Program-made: the position numbers and the translations under genes
Shown: piece by piece, positions 53,064 through 61,300 of the stretch
Layout: every line of letters starts with the position of its first letter
How positions within the stretch are numbered: the stretch's first letter is position 1
Notes under the pieces: model-generated
What the model was told of the DNA's origin: nothing
What the model saw: the letters and a program-made list of their open reading frames with translations, nothing else
Databases searched by the model: none
Assembly (NCBI GenBank): GCA_026004795.1
Contig: BPJV01000006.1
Coordinates: forward strand, 248,001-312,000
Length of the DNA stretch: 64,000 nt
DNA from: Pirellulaceae bacterium
GTDB taxonomy: Bacteria; Planctomycetota; Planctomycetia; Pirellulales; Pirellulaceae
Reading direction: 5' to 3'

Positions 53064-53438
53064 ATGATCGACCAACCTAGCACCGCGTGCAAGAACTCAC
53101 CGGCGTCCGGGGGAGATCGTCCGCAGCGGCGCGGCCTGTCGCTGCTCGAACTGTTGGCCGTCCTCACCATCATGGGAGTATTGGCCGCGATCGTTGTGCC
53201 ACGCTTGGGCAGCGGCGGTGCCGTCGCCAAGAAGGAAGCCTGTGCCGTGCAACAGGCCACGATCGCCATCCAGTGCAAGCTTTGGCAACGTGAGCACGGA
53301 AGGCTTCCGCGGCGCGACCTGAGCGATATCGGCACCGATCCCCGTTACTTTCCAGAGGGCTTGCCCACCTGTCCCGTCGATCAGACCGCCTACCAGATTC
53401 ATCCGCTTACCGGCGAGGTGGTTGGCCACGAGCACTGA
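53064..53438 (+). CDS. GspG-like pseudopilin (second copy)
   Basis: The 124-residue protein carries the leader RPQRRG|LSLLELLAVLTIMGVLAAIVVPR with Glu at +5, then AIQCKLWQREHGRLPRRDLSDIGTDPRYFPEGLPTCPV, which is strikingly like the first copy (DLSDIGRDPNYFPDGIPTNPI). The two copies bracket the whole locus. The tail TGEVVGHEH could bind metal as in GspG calcium sites, but this is a guess. ATG 53064 is 4 bp after gspF. It is the last gene of the locus; a strong promoter-like site follows at 53517. Confidence 0.88.
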   Translation: MIDQPSTACKNSPASGGDRPQRRGLSLLELLAVLTIMGVLAAIVVPRLGSGGAVAKKEACAVQQATIAIQCKLWQREHGRLPRRDLSDIGTDPRYFPEGLPTCPVDQTAYQIHPLTGEVVGHEH

Positions 53439-53516
53439 TCCTGCTCCGGCCGACAGCGAGCGACCGGCCGGGGGGACAGTACACGGGAGACAGTCGGGCC
53501 CGTCGGTTGCCACGGC

Positions 53517-53544
53517 TTGCAGACCACCCGTTTTCGATCATAAT
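53517..53544 (+). promoter_or_regulatory. Putative sigma-70-type promoter of the aroF leader
   Basis: TTGCAG (53517-53522) and CATAAT (53539-53544) are separated by 16 bases. If correct, transcription would start near 53551, which is at the ATG of the leader ORF, so the leader peptide would be translated from a leaderless or nearly leaderless transcript. The start site is an inference. Confidence 0.55.
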
Positions 53545-53550
53545 AGTTGC

Positions 53551-53637
53551 ATGGTAAAGATTACTGGCTCCATCAACGATCGTTTCTATTTCGGTTTCCG
53601 CCCATACTTTATGGGCGGGGCTGGGAACGGTCTGTAA
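53551..53637 (+). CDS. Phe/Tyr-rich leader peptide (aroF attenuator)
   Basis: This 28-residue ORF is too short for ordinary gene calling. It reads MVKITGSINDRFYFGFRPYF followed by MGGAGNGL and a TAA stop. Six of ten consecutive codons (11-20) are Phe or Tyr (TTC, TAT, TTC, TTC, TAC, TTT). It begins 222 bases before the DAHP synthase start, is preceded by a promoter-like site, overlaps the first hairpin of an attenuator, and has no recognisable Shine-Dalgarno site. Starvation for Phe- or Tyr-tRNA would stall a ribosome at codons 12-20. I infer that it acts as a leader peptide in transcription attenuation; the peptide itself probably has no other function. Confidence 0.82.
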   Translation: MVKITGSINDRFYFGFRPYFMGGAGNGL

Positions 53638-53702
53638 CGAGCCAGGCTCAACAAATCGACCTTTCGCAGCCCCGACGATTGCACTGATCGCCGGGGCTTT
53701 TT
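53599..53702 (+). promoter_or_regulatory. Attenuator with pause hairpin, antiterminator and terminator upstream of aroF
   Basis: Strand 1 CGCCCATA (53599-53606) pairs with strand 2 TATGGGCG (53610-53617), a perfect 8-bp hairpin inside the leader ORF. A terminator forms from AGCCCCG.CGAT (53668-53679) with ATCG.CGGGGCT (53687-53698) followed by TTTTT ending at 53702. The exact antiterminator is CGGGGCTG (53616-53623) with CAGCCCCG (53667-53674), extended by three more pairs (53625-53627 with 53663-53665). Strand 2 can therefore pair with either 1 or 3. A ribosome stalled at codons 12-16 covers strand 1 and frees strand 2 for the antiterminator; a ribosome at the stop codon (53635-53637) covers strand 2 and favours termination. 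Confidence 0.82.
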
Positions 53703-53772
53703 GTTTGTCAATGGGTAAACTCGGTGGGCACCCGCTGCCTCCGAGGCAGGTACTGTCTGGAGATTACACAAG

Positions 53773-54810
53773 ATGATCGTCGTGATGGAAAAAGATGCCA
53801 CGCCGGATCAAGTCGAACACATGGTCCAACGCGTTCAAGAGATGGGCTTGAAAGCGCACGTCATCCAGGGCACCGAACGCACCGTGATCGCCGCCGTCGG
53901 AGATGAGCGGGTAACGAAAGCGGAAGCCCTGGAGAGTGGCCCCGGAGTGGCCAAGGTACTGCCAATCCTGGCTCCGTACAAAGTGGCCAGCCGCGAGTTG
54001 AAACCAGATCCCACGCAGGTGCGCGTGGGACCGTTTGCCGCCGGAGCAGGCGTGGTGGGGGTGATTGCTGGCCCCTGTTCGGTGGAAAGCGAAGAGCAGA
54101 TCATGGCGTCGGCCCATGCCGTCAAACAGGCAGGGGCGACGGCGCTACGCGGCGGTGCGTTCAAGCCACGAACAAGTCCCTACAGCTTTCAGGGGTTGAA
54201 GGAAGATGGCCTGAAGCTGCTGGCGCAAGCGCGGGAAGCGACCGGACTGGCCGTGGTGACGGAAGTGATGAGCCCCGAAGAAGTGGACCTGGTCGCTCGC
54301 TATGCCGATGTGTTGCAAATAGGTGCGCGAAACATGCAAAACTACCGTCTGCTGGAGGCTGCCGGCAAGAGCGACAAAGCGGTGCTGCTGAAGCGTGGAC
54401 CGGCCGCCACGCTGGATGAGTTCCTGCTGGCGGCCGAATACATCCTCAACGAAGGCAATGCCCACGTGATGCTCTGTGAACGAGGAATTCGCACGTTCGA
54501 AAGCCACACACGTTTCACCCTGCCACTGGCCACCATCGCCTACCTGCATAAGAAGACCCATTTGCCCGTCATCATCGATCCGAGCCACGGTACGGGACAC
54601 GCCTACATGGTGCCCGACATGGCGGTGGCGGCCGTAGCGGCCGGAGCGGATGGCCTCATGATCGAAGTCCATCCCGACCCGGAAACGGCAGCCTCCGACG
54701 GCTATCAGTCACTCAACTTCGCTCAGTTTGCCGAGACGATGGAACGTTGCCGCCGAGTGGCTGACGCCGTCGACCGCGTGATCTGCTCGATGGAAGAAGC
54801 GGCGGTGTGA
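53773..54810 (+). CDS. aroF: DAHP synthase, type I beta with ferredoxin-like regulatory domain
   Basis: 3-deoxy-7-phosphoheptulonate synthase condenses phosphoenolpyruvate and erythrose-4-phosphate, the first step of aromatic amino acid synthesis. The 345-residue protein has an N-terminal ferredoxin-like domain ([31 protein letters not shown], residues 1-70) like that of Thermotoga maritima, where it mediates Phe/Tyr feedback inhibition. The TIM-barrel core shows [53 protein letters not shown] and the metal/substrate region [15 protein letters not shown] 53773 follows GGAG. Its expression is probably controlled by the Phe/Tyr leader and attenuator just upstream. No other aro gene is adjacent. 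Confidence 0.96.
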   Translation: MIVVMEKDATPDQVEHMVQRVQEMGLKAHVIQGTERTVIAAVGDERVTKAEALESGPGVAKVLPILAPYKVASRELKPDPTQVRVGPFAAGAGVVGVIAGPCSVESEEQIMASAHAVKQAGATALRGGAFKPRTSPYSFQGLKEDGLKLLAQAREATGLAVVTEVMSPEEVDLVARYADVLQIGARNMQNYRLLEAAGKSDKAVLLKRGPAATLDEFLLAAEYILNEGNAHVMLCERGIRTFESHTRFTLPLATIAYLHKKTHLPVIIDPSHGTGHAYMVPDMAVAAVAAGADGLMIEVHPDPETAASDGYQSLNFAQFAETMERCRRVADAVDRVICSMEEAAV

Positions 54811-54963
54811 TCGGTGCCTATCCCCGGTCGCCGGTAGCCACCAACATGAGAGCGGCTTCCCCGATCGGACAAGACGGTCCCTGCGAGGCGCCGCGGCGCA
54901 GGTTCCGCACACTTGGCCCGCCCGCGGACTTCCTGTCCAACCAACGGCCGTCGCGCAGTCGGA

Positions 54964-55078
54964 TTGGGCTGCGAACCGCGACGACGGTAATTAAGATGAT
55001 TTTAGCAAGCAGTGCGCTCGGCTGGAGGAGCCCGCGGTACCGAGGAGGAACTCATCCTGCTACCGCGGCAGGCTTGCT
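54964..55078 (+). promoter_or_regulatory. Promoter-like site with a structured (three-way-junction-like) leader before the cupredoxin gene
   Basis: A candidate promoter is TTGGGC (54964-54969), 18 bases, then TAATTA (54988-54993). Right after it, AGCAAGC (55004-55010) pairs with GCTTGCT (55072-55078), enclosing a small hairpin (GGCT 55020-55023 with AGCC 55029-55032) and a longer one (CGCGGTA 55033-55039 with TACCGCG 55061-55067). The whole is a possible three-way junction that begins within the expected first bases of the transcript. No known riboswitch is recognised. About 105 bases of linker follow before the gene. Confidence 0.4.
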
Positions 55079-55184
55079 CGAATCGACCGGTCGGCGTACC
55101 CTGGAAGAGGTCATTCGGACAGGAAGTATGGCAACGACGATTGTCGGTATCTGAACTCGATTTGAAAGATGTCGGAGAAAAAGC

Positions 55185-56072
55185 ATGAAACGTTTATGGG
55201 TTTTGTGGGGGGTGGTCAGCCTGGCGCTGCTGGGTTGCTCCGGGGGACATTCGCCCGAGGTAGCCGTGCAGGATTCTTCTGTCGGCGCTACCGGTGCTGG
55301 GTCACCTGCGATTGCCCTGCCTGAAGAGCAACCGCCGCAAGGTCGATTGGTCGCCGCACCGGTCGCTACGGCGACCTTGCGGGCGAAATTCGTCTACGGC
55401 GGCGATCCTCCGCCGCGAGAAAAGATCGACGGCAGCAAGGACCCGTTTTGTGGTGAGCTGGAAATTCTATCGGAGAAGCTGGTGATCGGTCCCGACAAAG
55501 GGATCAAGAATCTGGCGCTGTATCTCGATGTGCGTCGCACCGACGCGGAAATTCCCGAATCGGCGTTGAAGGCCCCTCCGGCAACTGTCGAACTGGACAA
55601 CAACCGTTGCGTCTTCGTACCCCACGTGCTGAAAGTCCGCCCCGGCCAAACGATCCGCGTCAAGAACAGTGATGGCACTGGACACAATGCGAACTTTAGC
55701 TTCTTCAACAACCAAAGTGTCAATTTCTTGATTCCGGCCGGGGGCTCCAAAGACTTGGAAGTCACCGCCGAGGAACCGGCCCCGATCCCGGTCGACTGCA
55801 ACATCCACCCGTGGATGAAGGCCTACGTGATCGTAACGGAGCACCCGTACGTGGGGATCACCGATGAACACGGCGTCCTGGAAATCGCCGACCTCCCCGT
55901 GGGGGAAGTCACTTTCAAGATTTGGCACGAGAGTTCCGATGGATCGATCGACGAAGGTACGGTCAACGGCAAAAAGGAACGTTGGAGCCGTGGGCGCATG
56001 GAAGTCGAATTGAAACCGGGCGTAAACGACCTGGGTACGATCGTCCTGGCGCCAGAGATGTTCAGCAAATAG
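55185..56072 (+). CDS. Cupredoxin-like lipoprotein
   Basis: The 295-residue protein begins with a lipoprotein signal (lipobox SLALLGC, cysteine at residue 18) and a Pro/Ala-rich linker. The core (about residues 65-220) is beta-rich with Cys and His that recall plastocyanin-type metal sites: KDPFCGELEILSEKLV, DNNRCVFVPHVLKVRPGQTIRVKNSDGTGHNANFSF, and a C-terminal CNIHPWMKAYVIV. The last motif, Cys-Asn-Ile-His-Pro-Trp-Met, contains the typical ligand spacing of blue-copper proteins. The rest is a beta domain with a Gly-rich linker (EHGVLEIADLPVGEVTFKIWH). Its role may be copper binding or electron transfer in the envelope, but this is inferred. A structured leader precedes it. Confidence 0.8.
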   Translation: MKRLWVLWGVVSLALLGCSGGHSPEVAVQDSSVGATGAGSPAIALPEEQPPQGRLVAAPVATATLRAKFVYGGDPPPREKIDGSKDPFCGELEILSEKLVIGPDKGIKNLALYLDVRRTDAEIPESALKAPPATVELDNNRCVFVPHVLKVRPGQTIRVKNSDGTGHNANFSFFNNQSVNFLIPAGGSKDLEVTAEEPAPIPVDCNIHPWMKAYVIVTEHPYVGITDEHGVLEIADLPVGEVTFKIWHESSDGSIDEGTVNGKKERWSRGRMEVELKPGVNDLGTIVLAPEMFSK

Positions 56073-56117
56073 ATTCGTCAACGATTCAGGACCTTTTATC
56101 CCTGGCGGCGATTCGAT

Positions 56118-56918
56118 CTACTCGAAAGCCTCTGCCGTCGAGGGAAACTCCCCGGTACGCACGGCCGCGATGTAATTCTTCGCGGCCGTTTCTATTTGAC
56201 GGCCTACATCGGCAAACGCTCGCGCAAATCGCGGGCGTTTGCCGAGCGTCATGCCCAGCAGATCATGCGTCACCAGTACCTGGCCGTCGCAGGCGTTGCC
56301 CGCCCCTATCCCGATGGTGGGAACGTCCAGTTGCTTGGTGATCTGTGCAGCCAACGGCGCCGGCACACACTCCATGAGGACGCAAAAAGCACCTGCCTGT
56401 TGCGCGGCCAAGGCATCGGCCTGCAACTTCTCTTCATCACGCTGCACGCGATAGCCGCCCAGCGCATGGATGCTCTGTGGTCGCAATCCAACGTGAGCAA
56501 TGACAGGAATTCCAGCATCGACCAACGCGGCGATGGTGGCCGCCTGCTGTGCTCCCCCCTCTAGCTTGACCGCCTGACAACCGCTTCGCTTCATCATTCG
56601 CGCAGCCACCTGAATCGTTCGCCGGGGCCCCAACTGACCATGGGGAAACGGCAGGTCGACCACTACCAAAGCCCGCTGACTGCCCCGCACCACCATCTCG
56701 GCATGGTACACCATGTCGCGTACAGAAACCGGGAGCGTTGTTTCGTGCCCCTGGACGACCATGGCCAGGCTGTCGCCCACCAACAACACGTCCACACCGG
56801 CCGCATCGAGGATCGCTGCCATCGTGTAATCGTAGGCGGTGAGCATGGCGATCTTGTCGCCAGATCGCTTCATCCGTTGCAGCTTGCTAATCGTTAGTCG
56901 TGGAGGCTCGTGGGCCAT
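56118..56918 (-). CDS. panB: 3-methyl-2-oxobutanoate hydroxymethyltransferase
   Basis: PanB makes ketopantoate in pantothenate/CoA synthesis using 5,10-methylene-THF. The 266-residue product is the usual length and shows KIAMLTAYDYTMAAILDAAGVDVLLVGDSLAMVVQGH (family signature, metal-binding DSL), PLPFPHGQLGPRRTIQV-like VVVDLPFPHG, the GGAQQAATIAALVDAGIPVIAHVGLRPQSIHALGGYRVQ segment and MECVPAPLAAQIT. A C-terminal EFPSTAEAF follows. No panC or panD is adjacent. Tail to tail with the cupredoxin gene, 45 bp away. Confidence 0.95.
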   Translation of the reverse strand: MAHEPPRLTISKLQRMKRSGDKIAMLTAYDYTMAAILDAAGVDVLLVGDSLAMVVQGHETTLPVSVRDMVYHAEMVVRGSQRALVVVDLPFPHGQLGPRRTIQVAARMMKRSGCQAVKLEGGAQQAATIAALVDAGIPVIAHVGLRPQSIHALGGYRVQRDEEKLQADALAAQQAGAFCVLMECVPAPLAAQITKQLDVPTIGIGAGNACDGQVLVTHDLLGMTLGKRPRFARAFADVGRQIETAAKNYIAAVRTGEFPSTAEAFE

Positions 56919-57132
56919 CGATTACCACCTCTTTTCGCTACTAGGTGAGGAAAAACGGCCAAGGTCCGTTATAATCTCAGGTTGTTGAACGACGGAGCAT
57001 GCTCATGCGACCTGCAGCCAGCGTCACCGCATCGGGTCGGTCGAGTCGTCTGTAGCGGTGTCGTTACCAGCCGGCCACCGCGGCGCATGGACCATCTTAA
57101 GTTAACCTGCCTTGGATACGGGGAAATGGGTC

Positions 57133-58014
57133 ATGAGAACAAAGATCTGCCGAAGAGCACTGGCGACGCTGCTGATCGTCCTCGTCGGAGCGGTCAGCGC
57201 GGTACCGGACAGGGCGTGGGCGCAGAGATTCCAACCACCTGAACAAGCCGGTGACGGCGATGCTCCGGGAGGTTTGGTGATCGCGGAGATTGAAGGAACA
57301 CTATTGGCCATCGCTGGTGATCGAGTTCGCCTGGCGAAGGACGAGCAGACGCAGTTGCTGGCCGTGTTGAATCGTGAGGGTTCAGTTCGCTACCACGGTA
57401 CGGCACTTCCTTCGTTTTTGCGCCCAGGATTACTGGTCCGCTTTCGTGGCACCTTCCATCCGCAGACAGGGCTTCCCACGGCGCCGATCAGCGAAGTGGA
57501 AGTTTTCCAACCGATACGTGCCCGACGGATGACCCCCGAACTGATTCAGCGCCAAACTCCAGGGATCTACCCTATGGAATCCGCCACAGACGCAGAGAGG
57601 GAGAAGCAACCTGCGGCTCCGCTTCGTCGCGGTCGCCAAGTACCGCCCGGTGGCATTGTCGACACGGGGGAAAGCCAGGAATTCTTTGTCGTCGGCCAAC
57701 TGCGTGGCGTGCAAGGTAACAAACTGCAGGTAGCCGCCGGGCGCCGCCCGATCATCGTCGAAGTCGACGACAACCTGAAGATCACTGTTTCCACGGGCGA
57801 TTTTACATTTGCTCGCCCCGGAGATCAGGTAAAAGTGGTGGGATTCACCTTGGCCGGCCAAGACCAGATCGTCCAGGCCGAGGAAATTGTTATCAGTGGC
57901 GCCGAACCACTGGGCGTGGGCATGGTATCGCGAAATCCCCGACGGCGAGGGGAAGCCGACAAGGCGACGACCCCCGAGGAACCAGTGAACCCGGCCTCCG
58001 CGCCTGAAAAATGA
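57133..58014 (+). CDS. Secreted protein of unknown function
   Basis: The 293-residue product has an N-terminal signal peptide (ALATLLIVLVGAVSAVPDRAWA, about residues 8-30), then two beta-rich modules (IAEIEGTLLAIAGDRVRLAKDEQTQLLAVL, and GQLRGVQGNKLQVAAGRRPIIVEVDD) of OB-fold-like or KOW-like character, separated by a hydrophilic region. The two modules look like internal repeats. The C-terminus is Lys/Pro-rich. I recognise no family. ATG 57133 is chosen because it leaves a normal signal peptide; an in-frame TTG at 57112 is possible. Confidence 0.65.
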   Translation: MRTKICRRALATLLIVLVGAVSAVPDRAWAQRFQPPEQAGDGDAPGGLVIAEIEGTLLAIAGDRVRLAKDEQTQLLAVLNREGSVRYHGTALPSFLRPGLLVRFRGTFHPQTGLPTAPISEVEVFQPIRARRMTPELIQRQTPGIYPMESATDAEREKQPAAPLRRGRQVPPGGIVDTGESQEFFVVGQLRGVQGNKLQVAAGRRPIIVEVDDNLKITVSTGDFTFARPGDQVKVVGFTLAGQDQIVQAEEIVISGAEPLGVGMVSRNPRRRGEADKATTPEEPVNPASAPEK

Positions 58015-58315
58015 ACGACGCTTGCCGTCGGCTATGAGCACGCTGTGGTTCCCATGCGCTGGATGGAACTGAGGTTCCAGGTCAGCATCGGCGCCACTCC
58101 GGGTCAGGGGCCCTGCCAGCTCCTTGATTGCTTCTCCACAAGCAGGCAGGGAGCCAACAAGGTACCGGAATCGACCTGGTGCATCTTGCCACTCCTCCTC
58201 GCCACGGGAATCTGTGCACTAGGTTGTAATCGCCAAGCAGCGTCCCGGCGCCAAGCGGACCACGTCGCCACCTGCCGACATCGGTAACCATCGCTTTGTC
58301 CGGTCGGGGAGACGA
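58015..58315. other. Convergent intergenic region
   Basis: About 300 bp between the secreted protein gene and the TolC-like gene (which converge). A short frame (58045-58287) contains a lipobox-like LATGICALGC but has no support; I do not count it as a gene. No hairpin with a T-tract was seen. Confidence 0.35.
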
Positions 58316-61300
58316 CTACTCCGCCGTAGCTTGCTCAGCAGCAGGCATCACGGAGGAATCGATGTCACCGGACGGAAAAACCTTCACCTGACCACTAGGC
58401 ACGCGCTCCATGTGGCGCAGCCGATGACTGTACCACGGACCTGGAGGAAGACGCCCATACCCATCCGGATTGACCGCCGGGAAGTCGGCGTTGGGGATCA
58501 TTGGATACTCTTCATTGCGTAGTTCAGGCCAGTAGTTGAACTGGTCCACTTGCAGTTGCTCCAGGTCGAGGAAGAAACGAATGCGATCGAGAATGAAGCC
58601 GATATGTTGCTGTGCTACGGCGCTGAGCGACTGGGTGTAGGCCTGTTGTGCCTCCAGGAAGTCGCGAGCGGTGATGTTCCCTTGGCCCGTGGCGAGCTGT
58701 AGTCGCGTACTGGCCACCCGTTCATATGCTAACGCGGCACTGGCGATGGCGATCTCGTACTGATTGCGATCCAGCTCCAAGGACCGTATGTCGTTGCGAA
58801 TATCCAGCTTGATCTGATCTTCGGCTTGCATCAAATTGCGCAGCCCAACATTGTAATTGATCAACGCCAAACGATAGTTGTTGCGCTCAGCACGTCGATT
58901 CAAGGGAGTGTCCACCGCCAGGGACAGTTGCGTGGTGCTGTCGTCGAAGGAGAAATCGAATGGTCGGTTGCCCAGACTGGGAGTGCGAATCGATTGCGAG
59001 GCCTCGATGTCGATGACGCTGCGCAGGGCATCGGCCGCATACTTGATTTGTCGCCAGGCGTCGGCCAGCTCCCCGCGGACGTTCATCAAATCCAGACGTT
59101 GCACCAGGGCGGTGACCATGGCCGCGTCGACATCCAGGTCAAGCTGTGGCAAGCCAATCGGTTCGTTGAAGGGCAGTTCTTCACTGATGGCCACCAATTC
59201 TGCGGCAGCATTGAGCCACTGCGGCCCGTCGCTGGCCAATACTACCCCCGATTGCTCCAGCGCCTGCAGACACCGTCGCTCGAGCGCTTCGCATTCCGCC
59301 AGGAGCATTTCCGCTTCATCGATCAGCCCCGGCAATTCGTCCGCTTTCGTCTCGTTCGGCAGTGCTCGTTGCCGTTGCGCCAAGGCGTCTGTCTGCGCCA
59401 CCAATTGTTTCCAGCGATCGAATAGGCTGGCGAAAGCGGGCACCTCAGACGTGTTGCCCACCCCGGTTCCTTCCCCCGCTTGCTGTTCCAGCATGCGTAG
59501 CAGACGCAACTCACGACTGATGGCCGCCAAATTGGCGCGGAGGATGGCTTCGTTTCTCAAGAATAACTGGGCCGGCAACACCTCCGCATCGCCGAACGCC
59601 TGCCGCAAGACCGCCGCGTTATTCCGCGCTTCAATCCGTTTGTCTTCGGCCTCAAAGCGGGCGACCGTGAGGCGGGTCTCCTCGTGCAAAGCGGGCTCTT
59701 CGATGCCCAATCGCCGTCGCACTTCGAGCAGACTGAGCATGCGGCGAGCCAGCTCGGCGGCGGCAGGTATCGCCACACTGGGATCCTCATTCTCGATCTG
59801 TTGCCGCGTGTACTCGCGCGTACGGCGGATCTGTTCGCGCACTACGGTCGCTTCATCTCCCGTCGTCAAATCTTCCAGCTCACTGAGGTCCAGATTCAAA
59901 GGGGTCTCGGGGGGCAGCCCCAGCGTGAACTTCAACCGATCCAGATTCCGCTCCAGCGCGTTGCAGGCGTCGATCAGATTTCCACGGCTCCGCAAGGCGT
60001 TTTGCTCGAATTGATCGACCTGGAAACGCGGGATGCGGTCTGCAGCATACATCGCTTCGGCGCGCAGAAAACCGCCTAGATTGCTGAAGTAATCTTGCGT
60101 GTTGATGGCGATGCTGCGGTAGGAAAGCAACAGGTTGTAATACTGGACCGCCAGATCTCGAAACAACGTCTTGCGATATCGGACAAAGTTCCGCGCGGCG
60201 TAGACGACATCGCGTTCGGCTTGAGTCAACGGTTCGAACTGGATGTCGCGCTGCATCACAGGCTGACTGAGCTGCACCAGCAATTCGCTGCTGACATTCG
60301 ATGAGTAGCCAGAGGTTCCGTTGAACGTCAACACGACATCGTTGGCAAAACGCCCCACCAATTGGCCCGCCGTATACAAAGACCGCGTGATGCCCAGGTT
60401 CGTAGGAACCCCCAGCGTGTTGACCTCCGTTCCCCCGGCACGCAAATGCGTGTAGTTCGTGTCACTACCATTGCCCCGAGAGAAGAACCTCAGGTCGAAA
60501 TTGAATTGCTGAAACGTCAGCCGCAGCGCTGCTCGATAAAGAGCCTCCTTTTGCAATTGGTACTCGCGGCTGTTGATCAGCGCCAGTTCCAAGATGTTTT
60601 CCAACGTGACGCGCTGCGCGGGATCGAGCAGTTGCGGGTCGAATGGTCGATGAAAACTTCGCTGATACTCCTCGCGGATGTGTTCGAACTCGAGCATGCG
60701 CCGCAAGCATTGTGGCGGAAGCGATTCCCATGCGTCGGCGGGGATCGGGGGAATCTGCAACACTAACTCTTGTCCATAATTGGACAGCATCTCATCGATC
60801 GGGTCGACAGGCTCCTCCTGCCCGGGAAACTGGCCCGGCGGCGCAACGTCCGGTGGCGATGGAAGCTCATCGGCAGCGGGCGGTTCGGAAAGCTTGAGCG
60901 TGGATGCCAGTCGCGCCGGCGCGTGCCGACCTCGCTGACGCTGCGTCTGGCTCTCACGGCGCTCCCCGTGGCTATCCACCAATGGCGTACTTCCTGGCGA
61001 CGCGGAAAGTTGACCAGAGGCCACTACCGGCTGCACCCCAGGACGCTTGGCACCGGCGCGCCGACTCGACAATTCATCCCCGCTATTCCCGCTTTTCGCT
61101 CCCGGGGCAAAGGAATCTCCGGGCGCTTCTCCGCTCACAACCGGTTGAGCCAACCCGCTGGCCAGCGAAACGATGTCGGCTCCCTTCACATCACGAGTAA
61201 CCAACCGGCGGTCCGTGGCAGGACGGGTCACCAGCATCGGTAGGCGATATCCATACAGTTCGGGAGCCGGAACCGGCAAGCAGGGATCGACCAGACAGGC

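Noticed and set aside
58045-58287. 80-codon frame with a lipobox-like segment
   Set aside because: Only the lipobox-like stretch is suggestive; no ribosome-binding site and no similarity.
58878-60014. 378-codon plus-strand frame inside the TolC-like gene
   Set aside because: Antisense to the supported TolC-like gene, with Ser/Arg-rich composition.
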